Positions 1 through 8,208 of a stretch of DNA of 64,000 nucleotides are shown here, piece after piece. Made by a program: the position numbers and the translations under genes. Below the pieces are notes generated by a model. The model was not told where the DNA came from. It worked only from the letters and a program-made list of their open reading frames with translations, and did not search any database. Numbering within the stretch: the first letter of the stretch is position 1; each line of letters opens with the position of its first letter. The stretch is from JAWWOW01 sp033851265 (GTDB lineage Bacteria; Actinomycetota; Actinomycetes; JAWWOW01), in NCBI GenBank assembly GCA_033851265.1, contig JAWWOW010000004.1:248001-312000 (forward strand), given 5' to 3'.

Positions 1-497
1 GCCCGCATCCACGGAGCGCTCGTCCACGTCATGAACCGTCCGAAGTACGGGAGGTGCGCGACGACGACCTTTACCTGGTTCTGGTTGAGCTGGGCATGCC
101 ACTTATCAGCGGCGGCGTTCGCGTCGCCCTTCGTGGTCACGACGACGTGACCGTTCTTCTCGGTCACGCTCGTGATGCGGTGTGCGTACGGCGCCGACTC
201 GCCAGGGGGGACGAAGACGGCGACGTCACCCGGGCGCAGTGTGTGCACGTCGACCGGACGTGTGATGACCGCATCGCCGGGTGCGAAAGCCGGCTGCATG
301 CTCCCGGTCAGCACCGGTGAAATCCCCATGTTCAGGACAAAGGCGCCTATGGCGAACGCTGCTCCGGCAGCGAGCGCGGCCAGGGCGATACCGATCTGGA
401 GCACGCGCAGCACCACGAACGCGAACGTCCGCACCGAGCTGGTCGGTGACAGGTGACGGGGGCGATAACTCCCCGACGCCTGGGCGATTGCTGTCAC
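1..497 (-). CDS. SipW-like signal peptidase I (S26B family), 3' end outside the window
   Basis: This is a membrane protease that cleaves signal peptides from exported proteins. The predicted protein has a short polar N-terminus, a hydrophobic membrane anchor (about residues 28-60), then the serine box LTGSMQPAFAPGD and further on YAHRI. The second box carries His in place of Lys, which marks the Ser/His archaeal/ER or SipW type, unlike the usual bacterial Ser/Lys enzyme. The start is a GTG preceded by CGGAG with 8 nt spacing; an in-frame GTG further upstream (near 539) has no ribosome site. The C-terminus is cut off by the window edge. SipW types usually process a few dedicated substrates, but none is visible here. 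Confidence 0.85.
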   Translation of the reverse strand, partial: MTAIAQASGSYRPRHLSPTSSVRTFAFVVLRVLQIGIALAALAAGAAFAIGAFVLNMGISPVLTGSMQPAFAPGDAVITRPVDVHTLRPGDVAVFVPPGESAPYAHRITSVTEKNGHVVVTTKGDANAAADKWHAQLNQNQVKVVVAHLPYFGRFMTWTSAPWMR

Positions 498-544
498 GCC
501 GTTGACTCCGCTCTGACCCCGTGACTCTCTGATGATCACGGCAG

Positions 545-566
545 GGGCTATCTCGACGGATAGCCC
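545..566. repeat. Perfect 8-bp stem-loop
   Basis: GGGCTATC and GATAGCCC flank a 6-nt loop (TCGACG). It lies downstream of tmsB and upstream of the signal peptidase gene. On the minus strand it is not followed by a T-run, so it could be a weak terminator, a leader structure or an operator. Confidence 0.6.
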
Positions 567-619
567 GAAAAGGCAAAGCGATGACAGGGAGGGATTACGA
601 AAATGACTCGGCGTGACTA

Positions 620-635
620 GATGGCGGCCGCCATC
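620..635. repeat. 16-bp perfect palindrome
   Basis: GATGGCGGCCGCCATC is its own reverse complement. It sits 81 nt past the tmsB stop codon and about 120 nt ahead of the signal peptidase start. A perfect dyad without a loop suits a dimeric DNA-binding protein better than a terminator; no known operator was recognised. Confidence 0.5.
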
Positions 636-716
636 AGGCGTAACCCGGACGGCCGAACGTCCCCGCCGATATCGCCAAATCGCCCGAAACGCAGGCCAAT
701 GCCTGACTCGTCCGGA

Positions 717-1979
717 TCAGCGGCCTGTGGTCGGAGGCTCCCAGTCCGAACGCAACGGAAAGCCGGACTCCCCGTTCTCCGTCTTCACGCCAAGGACCTG
801 GTGCAGCTCGATGTCGCGACGGTCGAATCCGAGCCGTGAACCGGCCATGTAGAGCTGCCACACACGTGCTTTGTTCGCTCCGACCTCATTGACGGCTTCG
901 TCCCAATGCGCGTCGAGGTTCTCGCACCAGTGCTTCAGCGTTTGCGCGTAGTGCTCGCGAAGGTTCTCCTCGTGGCGGACCTCGAAGCCGTTGTTCTGCA
1001 TCGCCGTGACGATGGTGCCGAGCCCCTCGAGCTCACCGTCGGGGAAGACGTACCGGTTGATGAAGCCGTTGCGGATATTGGCCTTCTCCAACGTTGTCGG
1101 CCGCATGATGCAGTGGTTCAGCAGCCGACCCTGTGGGCGTAGGCGTGAGTGCAGGAAGCTGAAGTACGCCGGCAGTTCTTTCTCACCGATGTGCTCGGTC
1201 AGCCCGATCGAGGACACCGCGTCGAAGCCGCTCTCAGTCACCAGCCGGTAGTCGAGATGACGGACTTCGGCCCGATCGCTGAGGCCGGCGTCGGCGATCG
1301 CCTTCTGAGCCCACTCTGCCTGCTGACGCGACAGTGTCACGCCAAGTGCGGTCACGCCGTACTCCTTGGCGGCATGCATGACCATTCCGCCCCAACCGCA
1401 ACCGACGTCGAGCAGCCGCATCCCCGGCTCCAGCGCGAGCTTGCGTGCAACGAGGTCGAACTTGTGGAACTGCGCCTCCTCGAGCGTCGCGTCTGGACGG
1501 GGGTAGCACGCGCAGGTGTAGGCCATGGTCGGGCCGAGCACGTACTCGTAGAACCGGTTGGAAACGTCGTAGTGGTGGGAGATCGCTGCGCTGTCGCGGC
1601 GCATCGAGTGCCGCCAGCCACGCAGCTTGACCTCCTCGGTCGGCGGTGCCAGTGGCACCAGGACGCCAAGACCGGCTACGCGTACCGCTTCGCGCACGAC
1701 GGCAAGCCGGTGGCTCGATTTGACTTCGGGTGAGCTTGTGTTCGTGACCGCGTCCAGCACGTCGTAAGCACTGCCCTCGAGGACAAGGTCCCCGGTGACG
1801 AATGCGCGGGTCAGTCCCAGCGACCCGCCACCGGAGATCAGGTAGCGCACCGCCAGCGGCGTACGCAGATGCAGACCGAGGGGGGCGTCATCGGCTCCGG
1901 CTGAACTGCCGTCGAATGCCGTTACGCGCAGTCGGGCCGGTGCTCCGACTGCGTCATGGATGACAGATGCCAGGGCCAT
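717..1979 (-). CDS. tmsB: SAM-dependent fatty acyl methyltransferase (Cfa family, TmsB/BfaB-like)
   Basis: This cyclopropane-fatty-acyl-phospholipid synthase family enzyme adds a methylene/methyl from SAM to the double bond of a phospholipid acyl chain. It has an N-terminal domain of about 120 residues, then HYDVSNRFYEYVLG (136-149) and the SAM loop DVGCGWGG (191-198). Its 420-residue length is normal for the family. It lies 19 nt downstream of an FAD oxidoreductase on the same strand. That pair is the known arrangement for 10-methyl (tuberculostearic-type) fatty acids, in which the methyltransferase makes a 10-methylene intermediate and the flavoprotein reduces it. A plain cyclopropane synthase remains possible. 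AGGAG precedes the ATG. Confidence 0.85.
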   Translation of the reverse strand: MALASVIHDAVGAPARLRVTAFDGSSAGADDAPLGLHLRTPLAVRYLISGGGSLGLTRAFVTGDLVLEGSAYDVLDAVTNTSSPEVKSSHRLAVVREAVRVAGLGVLVPLAPPTEEVKLRGWRHSMRRDSAAISHHYDVSNRFYEYVLGPTMAYTCACYPRPDATLEEAQFHKFDLVARKLALEPGMRLLDVGCGWGGMVMHAAKEYGVTALGVTLSRQQAEWAQKAIADAGLSDRAEVRHLDYRLVTESGFDAVSSIGLTEHIGEKELPAYFSFLHSRLRPQGRLLNHCIMRPTTLEKANIRNGFINRYVFPDGELEGLGTIVTAMQNNGFEVRHEENLREHYAQTLKHWCENLDAHWDEAVNEVGANKARVWQLYMAGSRLGFDRRDIELHQVLGVKTENGESGFPLRSDWEPPTTGR

Positions 1980-1998
1980 CAGTGCTCTCCTCGTTCGG

Positions 1999-3360
1999 TC
2001 ATCGGCGCTGCACTGTCTTGGCGTAGAGATCGAGCAGCTTGCCGTCGGGGTCGTAGGTCTTCTTCAGGACGTCGTACGTCGACCCGTTGTATGTCGCCCA
2101 GAACTCATCCTCTGGGTAATAAGACGTGGAATACAACGACTTGCGGCCGCCTACGGCCGAAACAGCCTCTTCGATGTGCCGGTTGTGTACGCCGTCGACC
2201 TCACCGATGCCAAGCGGCATCGTGGACCAGAAGCCGGCGTTCATGTACAGCGTGGACGGTTCCATCGCGTAGAGATCCCACACTGCCGCTGGATCGCGCT
2301 GGCGCATCGGGCACAGCCAGATGGGTCGCACCGAAATCTCCCGCATCAGGAAGCGCATGAAATCCGCGGTGCGCGCGGCCGGGACCTCGACGTCTTGGAT
2401 CACGCTTTCCGTGGGTGGAAAGCCGCGAAGCGCGTCAATGCGCCGGGCAAAGCCGTAGCGGTTCTCGAGCGCGACGATCTTCCAGTAGACGTCGGAACGC
2501 AGGTACTGCTTCGGCCAGACGCGGCGCAGGTACTTGTTCTGAGCGCCGAACGCTCGACTGCACCAGAACCAGTCGGTGTCCCACCGCCACAGGTAGTCGC
2601 GAATGGTCAGGTAGTCATGCGTCCGGTCGAGCAGCGATCGGTAGTAGATCGCCGCCTTTGTGTAGTCCGAGGTGTACGGCGCCGTATCGGAGAATCGTCC
2701 GAGCGTTACAACGCACTCATCGGCCGCGAAGACCACGGCGTCGACGAAGTCAGCACCGCTCTCGTCGCAGGCCCAGACGAGGTCGTCGACCATTGCCTCC
2801 AACGACCGATGCCGGCGATGTTCGATTGCGACGTACGGCCGAACCGGCTCGAGCTCGATGCGCAGCCGCAGCGAGTAGCCGAGCGTGCCGTAGGAGTTCG
2901 GGAAACCGGAGAAGAGATCCCGGTGCTCACCGTCCGCACGGGCAACGACAACACGTCCGTCGCCGGTCAGCACCTCCATCTCCATCACCGACTCATGCGG
3001 GCAGCCGTTGCGGAAGGACGTGGACTCGATGCCAAGTCCGGTGACAGCGCCGCCCAGCGTGATGGTTTTCAACTGAGGCACAACGAGCGGCATGAGCCCG
3101 CGGGGGAGCGTCGCGTCGACGAGATCCTCGTACGTCGTCATGCCCTGTACGTCGGCTGTCCGCGTCTCCTCGTCGACAGCGAGCACTCGGTTGAAGGATC
3201 CGACGTCGAGGCCGGGGGTCAGAATTCGCTCACGTGGGCGAAACAGATTCGACGTCCGCTTGGCAAGGCGGACTGGCGCGCCTTCCGGGATGGCGGCGTA
3301 CTGCGCGAGCAGCCGAGCCGTCGCAGCCTCATGCTCGGGATAGCTCGTCGGTAACGCCAC
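1999..3360 (-). CDS. tmsA: FAD-dependent oxidoreductase (TmsA/BfaA-like 10-methylene reductase)
   Basis: This is an FAD-linked oxidase-fold protein related to delta24-sterol reductase (DIMINUTO) types. The FAD-binding region is seen at residues 98-112 (KTITLGGAVTGLGIE), with GYSLRLRIE further on. Paired with the downstream Cfa-type methyltransferase, the most likely job is reduction of a 10-methylene acyl chain to the 10-methyl branched form at the membrane. Start: GTG, with TAAGTT ending 6 nt upstream, so a leaderless transcript is likely. It is divergent from the GroES-like gene. The substrate is inferred from the gene pair and was not read directly from the sequence. Confidence 0.82.
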   Translation of the reverse strand: MALPTSYPEHEAATARLLAQYAAIPEGAPVRLAKRTSNLFRPRERILTPGLDVGSFNRVLAVDEETRTADVQGMTTYEDLVDATLPRGLMPLVVPQLKTITLGGAVTGLGIESTSFRNGCPHESVMEMEVLTGDGRVVVARADGEHRDLFSGFPNSYGTLGYSLRLRIELEPVRPYVAIEHRRHRSLEAMVDDLVWACDESGADFVDAVVFAADECVVTLGRFSDTAPYTSDYTKAAIYYRSLLDRTHDYLTIRDYLWRWDTDWFWCSRAFGAQNKYLRRVWPKQYLRSDVYWKIVALENRYGFARRIDALRGFPPTESVIQDVEVPAARTADFMRFLMREISVRPIWLCPMRQRDPAAVWDLYAMEPSTLYMNAGFWSTMPLGIGEVDGVHNRHIEEAVSAVGGRKSLYSTSYYPEDEFWATYNGSTYDVLKKTYDPDGKLLDLYAKTVQRR

Positions 3361-3366
3361 GGGGCA

Positions 3367-3372
3367 AACTTA
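3367..3372 (-). promoter_or_regulatory. -10 element for tmsA
   Basis: TAAGTT on the minus strand ends 6 nt before the GTG start, so transcription would begin at or next to the start codon (leaderless). Confidence 0.6.
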
Positions 3373-3398
3373 CCGGCCTGGCGGGAATGCCCGGCCTG

Positions 3399-3404
3399 TA
3401 CCGT
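3399..3404 (+). promoter_or_regulatory. -10 element for the GroES-like gene
   Basis: TACCGT ends 7 nt before the GTG start, giving a leaderless mRNA. It is divergent from the tmsA promoter, with only 26 bp between the two hexamers. Confidence 0.6.
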
Positions 3405-3411
3405 CGTCGGC

Positions 3412-3786
3412 GTGAGTAGCGCACGCGCGGCACGGAGGGATCCGGCCCAGGTGGGCGACCAGCACTTTGGCGAGAAGCTGCCGGTGCGCATGTTGCACGA
3501 CCGGGTGCTCGTTTCGCTCGATACCGACGTCGGTGAGCGGCGATCGACCGGAGGCATCGTCATCCCGGCGACTGCGCAGATGGGCAAACGGCTCTCGTGG
3601 GCCGAGGTCGTCGCCGTTGGTGGGAACGTCCGCTCTGTGCAGAACGGGGACCGCGTGTTGTTCGACCCTGAGGACCGTGGGGAGATCGAGCTACACGGCG
3701 TCAACTACATCCTGTTGCGCGAACGCGACATCCACGCCGTCGCCTCCGAGCGAATCCAAGACGGCGCGCCGGGCCTCTACATCTAG
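3412..3786 (+). CDS. GroES-like co-chaperonin family protein
   Basis: The 124-residue protein has the GroES beta-barrel pattern. A start of the fold is seen at VRMLHDRVLVSLD, followed by a mobile-loop-like segment (GERRSTGGIVIP), then WAEVVAVGG and GDRVLFDPEDRGEIELHG. The N-terminal extension of about 25 residues and the absence of groEL next door mark it as a stand-alone paralogue found in actinobacteria, different from the groES-groEL operon copy. Whether it binds GroEL cannot be told from the sequence. Start: GTG, with a TACCGT hexamer 7 nt upstream. Confidence 0.8.
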   Translation: MSSARAARRDPAQVGDQHFGEKLPVRMLHDRVLVSLDTDVGERRSTGGIVIPATAQMGKRLSWAEVVAVGGNVRSVQNGDRVLFDPEDRGEIELHGVNYILLRERDIHAVASERIQDGAPGLYI

Positions 3787-3791
3787 AACGT

Positions 3792-4247
3792 TCAGCCGGC
3801 CCGCACGTGCGGCCAGCTCGCCGCAAAGCCCGGATGCAACGGCAGTCCGTCAACCTCCCCGAGCGGGATCCAGCGAATGTCGACACTCTCGAAGCCCAGT
3901 GGCTTCAGGTGCGGCATGAGCGCGATGTCAGCGTGCACCGTCACATACATCCAGCCGCCGTGGTCGTCCTCCCACGCTTGCCCGACCGCGACCATCTCCC
4001 GGTCGAGTCCGCACTCCTCGGCAGCCTCGCGCAGAGCAGCTTCCTGAAAGCTTTCGTGGCTGTCGCGCGCGCCGCCCGGGATGCCCCAGGTGTCGCCGTG
4101 ATGGCTCCAGGCCGCGCGGTGTTGGAGGAGAACGTGGACCGTGCCGTCACCCCCGATGTGTCGTAAGAGCAGGCCGGCGGCGCCATGACGGCCCCAATGT
4201 CGATGCCCCCGCCCGCATCGCACCCATCCGTTGCCGTCGCCGCGCAC
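3792..4247 (-). CDS. NUDIX hydrolase
   Basis: This protein of about 151 residues carries a complete Nudix box: G-x5-E-x7-REAAEECG (from GGARDSHE to REAAEECGL), which binds Mg2+ and hydrolyses nucleoside diphosphate-linked compounds. The WGIPGG before the box and the C-terminal WIPLGEVDGLPLHPGF are typical of the family. The reading frame is open further upstream, but the GTG at 4247 follows AGGA by about 7 nt. An earlier start would run antisense into the neighbouring gene's ribosome site and coding region. It is convergent with the GroES-like gene with 5 nt between the stops. The substrate is unknown. Confidence 0.8.
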   Translation of the reverse strand: MRGDGNGWVRCGRGHRHWGRHGAAGLLLRHIGGDGTVHVLLQHRAAWSHHGDTWGIPGGARDSHESFQEAALREAAEECGLDREMVAVGQAWEDDHGGWMYVTVHADIALMPHLKPLGFESVDIRWIPLGEVDGLPLHPGFAASWPHVRAG

Positions 4248-4296
4248 GGCGACATCCTGTATTACGTTTGCACTGCTACTTACGGAGGTGCCAACC

Positions 4297-4863
4297 ATGG
4301 CTGACGCGCTGCCCATGTTTCTGCGGGCCCTCGACGGCTTCACGCAGCGGGTCCACGACGTGAAGCCGGGCGACTGGGGTCGATCCACTGCCTGCGCCGA
4401 TTGGGACGCGCGCGCCTTGGTCAATCACGTCGCCGCCGAGCAGTTGTGGGCTGCTCCGTTGCTGGCGGGCCGCACCATCGCCGACGTTGGTGACCAGTTC
4501 GACGGCGACGTGTTGGGTGAGGACCCGGTGCAGGCCTGGGACGCGGCGGCCGCGGACTCACGGAAGGCCTTCAGCGCCAGTGGTGCGCTCGACCAAACCG
4601 TGCACTTGTCCTACGCCGATGAGCCCGCCGAGGTCTACACCTGGCAGATGGTCATGGACTTGCTCATCCACGGCTGGGATCTCGCCAAGGGGACCGACGG
4701 GGACACGTCGCTGGACACCCAGCTCGTCGGTGAGGTCTACGAGCGAGTGCAGCCGATGGCCGAGATGCTTGCAGCCTCAGGAATGTTCGCCAACGCGATC
4801 GACGTCGGTGACGACGCTCCTGCTGACGTACGGTTGCTTGCGCTGCTCGGTCGTCGGCCCTAG
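4297..4863 (+). CDS. TIGR03086-family protein (mycothiol maleylpyruvate isomerase/DinB fold)
   Basis: This 188-residue protein belongs to the TIGR03086 branch of the MDMPI/DinB four-helix metal-binding fold. The pattern includes W(G)RSTACADWDARALVNHVAAE near residues 28-48, containing the first metal-ligand His. The second motif, LLIHGWDLAKG, lies near residues 129-139. Such proteins are abundant in mycothiol-producing actinobacteria and are thought to be thiol-dependent transferases or isomerases; the substrate is not known. The ATG follows a clear GGAGG with 6-7 nt spacing. The stop overlaps the end of the convergent GH113-like gene by 4 nt. Confidence 0.82.
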   Translation: MADALPMFLRALDGFTQRVHDVKPGDWGRSTACADWDARALVNHVAAEQLWAAPLLAGRTIADVGDQFDGDVLGEDPVQAWDAAAADSRKAFSASGALDQTVHLSYADEPAEVYTWQMVMDLLIHGWDLAKGTDGDTSLDTQLVGEVYERVQPMAEMLAASGMFANAIDVGDDAPADVRLLALLGRRP

Positions 4864-6044
4864 CCGACCCTGACGTGCGCCGACCAGCAAAGCGCTGGCT
4901 GGTATGCCAGAACTGAGCCCGCGGGGTTCACGTCCGTCTTCCAGTACTTGGCGATGATGCATTCAGCCAACTTGTCCCGCGGATCGAAGTCCGTGTTGCG
5001 CGGGTTGCGCTGCGTGGTCCAGTGGAACCACTGGACGCCGGTGTACCACGTTTGCCCCTTCGTGGCCTCGAAGAGCGCCTGGTAGGCATTGGCCTGGGCC
5101 TGCGGGGACCGTTCGCCGATGCCGTGCCTGAAGACCGTGGCGGGCTTGTAAGCGGTGTAACTGTTCGAGGTGTATCCGAGCTCGCCGAAGAGCACCTTGC
5201 GGTTGAACTTCGTGCTCAAGGACTTCAGGCCGGGGAAGTACGACCGCTTCCAGGTCTGGACGAGGGCGTTGACAGGCGGATTGGGCTTCGAGGAGAGCGT
5301 GTAGTACGGCGAGACACCGATGTAGTCGACGAGGTTCCACCACGTCATCTTCAGGGCCGCGTCGCCACCGATGGAGGACGTGTAGGTCAGCTTGCCGTGG
5401 AAGTGGCGTCGCGCTTCGGCGACGAGCTCCTTCCAGTGCGGGACGAACCGGTCCTGCTGGAGCGTGTACAGCTCGGTACCGATCGTGAACAGCTCGACGT
5501 TGTTCCGCTCGGCCAGGTCTTCGTACTTCCGCAGGATCTTGCGGTAGTTGCTGAACCACAGCTTGGGGTACGTCGGGTTCAGGTACCCGTGCCAGCTGTG
5601 GGTGGCGGGGATCTGGATATAGGGCACCAAGTTGATCGCCAAGCCGATGCGGTGCGCGGCCTTGATTACGGCCACCGCGTCTCGGCCGGTCCGAACGTCC
5701 GCGCGCTGGGTGACGTCGCTGCCGTTGATCTTTGACGTCTCGAGCATGATGTAGACGGCGATCGTGTTGACGCCGTCGGCCTTCAGCCGCGGCAAGTCGC
5801 CAATCATCTCGGAGGCGGCGTGCTGGCGCTTCCACAAGAACATGCCCCGGATCTGGGCACCTGGCTTCAGGATCCCCGCGGGGTCGGCGCGCATTGCTAC
5901 CGCTGGTTTCGGCGTGCCTATCGACGTGACCGCCGGCCGGCTGGTTGCCGTGCCCGCGTAGGCCAGACTGCCCGCCGCGACGGCCAGCGTGGTCCCGGCA
6001 ATGACTGCCGCCCGCAGCCGGCGAGGCTGGTAGGTAAAGCGCAT
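4860..6044 (-). CDS. Secreted GH113-like glycoside hydrolase
   Basis: The 394-residue precursor has a signal peptide (QPRRLRAAVIAG, hydrophobic stretch, AYAGTATS near residue 30) and a TIM-barrel domain of the GH113 (beta-mannanase-like) family. Candidate catalytic residues are the acid/base Glu191 in FTIGTELYTL and the nucleophile Glu288 in VLFGELGYTS, both on the expected strands. Supporting motifs are YIGVSPYY and WFHWTT late in the barrel. It would act outside the membrane on a polysaccharide, perhaps a cell-wall or environmental mannan; the substrate is unproven. A GGGGGAG site 5 nt before the ATG supports the start. Transcription looks monocistronic. Confidence 0.8.
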   Translation of the reverse strand: MRFTYQPRRLRAAVIAGTTLAVAAGSLAYAGTATSRPAVTSIGTPKPAVAMRADPAGILKPGAQIRGMFLWKRQHAASEMIGDLPRLKADGVNTIAVYIMLETSKINGSDVTQRADVRTGRDAVAVIKAAHRIGLAINLVPYIQIPATHSWHGYLNPTYPKLWFSNYRKILRKYEDLAERNNVELFTIGTELYTLQQDRFVPHWKELVAEARRHFHGKLTYTSSIGGDAALKMTWWNLVDYIGVSPYYTLSSKPNPPVNALVQTWKRSYFPGLKSLSTKFNRKVLFGELGYTSNSYTAYKPATVFRHGIGERSPQAQANAYQALFEATKGQTWYTGVQWFHWTTQRNPRNTDFDPRDKLAECIIAKYWKTDVNPAGSVLAYQPALCWSAHVRVG

Positions 6045-6199
6045 AAGTCTCCCCCGTAAGAGGTGCGACGGACGTCAGTCGACCAGTGCGACCATATCAG
6101 CGCACACCCGGACAAAACTACGCCCGTGACGGTTGCCGACCGGGGTCCGGCGTACCGTCCCGGCCAGTCAGGGAACACCCGGACACCGGGAGGGGAACG

Positions 6200-7147
6200 G
6201 TGGTTGTAGTACCCACGATGCGCGGCGAGGTCGACGCCGATCTGCTCGGCATCACGCTCATGCACGAGCACCTCTTCGTTCTGACCGCAGATCGAATGCT
6301 CGACAACCCGGACGAGTTCGACGTTGACAGTCGGGTGGCGGATGCCGTCGCGAAGGTGGGCGAGCTGACCGCTCGCGGCGTGCGGACCATCGCCGATCCG
6401 AGCGTCATCGGGTTGGGGCGAGACATCCGGCTGTGGCGGCGTGTCGCCGACCAGGTCGACCTCAACGTGATTCCGGCGACGGGTTTCTACACCTACCGGG
6501 ACCTGCCGTTCGGGTTCCGGTTCCGCAGCGACGACGAGCTCCGCGACCACTGCGTTCGCGACATCACCGAGGGCATTGGGGGCACGGATATCCGCGCTGG
6601 CTTCCTCAAGTGCGCGGTCGACTACGACGGCTTCGTCGGTGACGTGGAGCGCGTGCTCCGAGCCGTTGCCCGGGCTCACGTGGTGACCGGGGTACCGATC
6701 ACCGTGCATACGAACGTGCACAAGCAGGTCGGGCGCGATGTCCAGCGTGTCCTGCGCGAGGAGGGAGTCGACCTGAGCCGCGTCGTCATTGGTCACAGCG
6801 GTGACAGCGACGACCTGGACTACCTGATGGAGCTGGCGGACGCCGGCTCATACCTAGGAATGGACCGGTTCGGTATCGAGATGCTGCTGCCCATGGAACG
6901 CCGGGTCGACACGGTCGTCGCCCTGTGCGAACGCGGGTACGTCGACCGGCTCGTCCTTTCCCACGACGCCGCCTGCCACACCGACTGGTTTCCGCACGAG
7001 CTTGTCGATGCCGCAGGTCGATGGAACTTCCGGCATCTGCACGATGAGGTGTTGCCTGCTCTGCGTGCGCGTGGAGTGACGGACGCGCAGATCACGACAA
7101 TGCTCGTCGACAATCCGCGTCGATACTTCTCTGGAGAAGCTGCATGA
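6200..7147 (+). CDS. Phosphotriesterase-family amidohydrolase (Php-like)
   Basis: This zinc hydrolase of the amidohydrolase superfamily is 315 residues long. All metal ligands of the phosphotriesterase family can be placed: H22 and H24 (LMHEHLF), the carbamylated-Lys candidate K137 (GFLKCAV), H170 (TVHT), H199 (VIGHSGD) and D256 (LSHDAAC). The family includes lactonases and esterases as well as phosphotriesterases. The GTG start follows GGGAGGGG. An earlier in-frame start would add a low-complexity tail that does not resemble the family. The stop overlaps the DUF1214 gene start (ATGA), so the two are translationally coupled. Confidence 0.88.
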   Translation: MVVVPTMRGEVDADLLGITLMHEHLFVLTADRMLDNPDEFDVDSRVADAVAKVGELTARGVRTIADPSVIGLGRDIRLWRRVADQVDLNVIPATGFYTYRDLPFGFRFRSDDELRDHCVRDITEGIGGTDIRAGFLKCAVDYDGFVGDVERVLRAVARAHVVTGVPITVHTNVHKQVGRDVQRVLREEGVDLSRVVIGHSGDSDDLDYLMELADAGSYLGMDRFGIEMLLPMERRVDTVVALCERGYVDRLVLSHDAACHTDWFPHELVDAAGRWNFRHLHDEVLPALRARGVTDAQITTMLVDNPRRYFSGEAA

Positions 7148-8208
7148 GCGAGCTGGAGACCGCGAAGGCGTTTCACGACCTCCTCGCGGAGCTACCGAAG
7201 GTCGAGCAGAAGCTCATCGCCGCCGGACTCGACGAGACGTCGATGCTCGAGGGCTACAAGTGGATCTTCTCGGTTCTGCAGGTTGGCCTGGACGCCTATG
7301 TCTGGGGTGACACTGCACGGCCGCGCTTCGTCGACATCGTTGGGCCGTACAAGAAGTGGGGCGGCGACAACGCGGACGCCTACTACCAGTACGCCCCGCT
7401 CGACCCGGCCCGCACCTATCGAATCCGCGGTCGCCGCGGGGACGCGGCCTACCTGTCGCTGACGGTGTACGGCGGGCCGAACGACGGCCACTACTCCACG
7501 CGCATCGTCGGCACGTTGAATGACCGTGACGTGCAGTTCGACGAAAATGGCATCTTCGAGCTGGTCCTCAGTCCGGATCCACAGGAGGGGGCGTGGATCA
7601 AGCTCGAACCGGACGCGGTCTGCGCTATCACCCGCGACTACCTCCATGATCCCGTCCGCGGACGGCGCGTCGAGTGGAGCATCGAGGCCGACGACCCACC
7701 CGCGACGCGGCGCGAGACGGACCCGGATCTCGCCGCACGATTCCGTGCTGCGCTGACCTGGGTGCAGGACCAGGTTGCCTACGCGCCGCTGCCATTACCG
7801 GACGAGAACGTCGTCGACGAGCCCTATCCGGTGCCGAAGGAAACGTTTGGTTGGGCGGCTGGCGACGCGTCGTACGCGAGCGGCGCTTTCTCGCTGTCCG
7901 ATGAGACGGCGTTGGTGATCGAAGGACGATCGCCCGAGTGCGTGTTCTGGAGCATGTGCCTCTGGACGCCGTACCTGCACACGTATGACTACGCGTACGA
8001 ACGCGTCAGCATCAACGGCGCTCAGGTGAAGTACGAGGACGACGGGTCCTGGCGCATCGTGGTGGCCGAGCAGAACCCCGGTCATCCCAACTGGGTGGCG
8101 ACGCAGGGACATCAGCGCGGGCGGATCTGGTTCCGCTGGTTCCTACCGGAACGAACACCTGAGCGCCCGCACGTGAGGGTGGTTCCACTCGCCGAGGTGC
8201 CGCGATGA
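7144..8208 (+). CDS. DUF1214 domain protein
   Basis: This 354-residue soluble protein has a C-terminal DUF1214 domain, recognised from LSLTVYGG in the middle and HPNWVATQGHQRGRIWFRW near the end. The N-terminal helical part is probably a DUF1254-like or unrelated cap. The family has no established reaction. In mycobacteria and relatives such genes often sit with sulfotransferases and hydrolases, as here. Start and stop both overlap neighbours by 4 nt (ATGA at each side), so the three genes PTE, DUF1214 and sulfotransferase form one tightly coupled operon. Confidence 0.8.
   Translation: MSELETAKAFHDLLAELPKVEQKLIAAGLDETSMLEGYKWIFSVLQVGLDAYVWGDTARPRFVDIVGPYKKWGGDNADAYYQYAPLDPARTYRIRGRRGDAAYLSLTVYGGPNDGHYSTRIVGTLNDRDVQFDENGIFELVLSPDPQEGAWIKLEPDAVCAITRDYLHDPVRGRRVEWSIEADDPPATRRETDPDLAARFRAALTWVQDQVAYAPLPLPDENVVDEPYPVPKETFGWAAGDASYASGAFSLSDETALVIEGRSPECVFWSMCLWTPYLHTYDYAYERVSINGAQVKYEDDGSWRIVVAEQNPGHPNWVATQGHQRGRIWFRWFLPERTPERPHVRVVPLAEVPR

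Larger units (their letters stand above)
498..716. other. Intergenic region with two dyad symmetries
   Basis: No gene is supported in this 219 nt stretch between the tmsB stop and the signal peptidase start. It holds a perfect hairpin and a perfect 16-bp palindrome, listed separately. Its position makes it both the 3' region of tmsB and the leader of the signal peptidase gene. Confidence 0.6.

Noticed and set aside
541..640. c-di-GMP (GEMM) riboswitch suggested by the GGCAAAGC string
   Set aside because: The paired stems and the GGGCAAACC and GNRA receptor parts are missing, and no plus-strand gene follows.
1960..3354. Plus-strand open frame of 464 codons
   Set aside because: It is the antisense shadow of tmsA; the protein has no recognisable fold and the minus frame encodes a complete FAD oxidoreductase.
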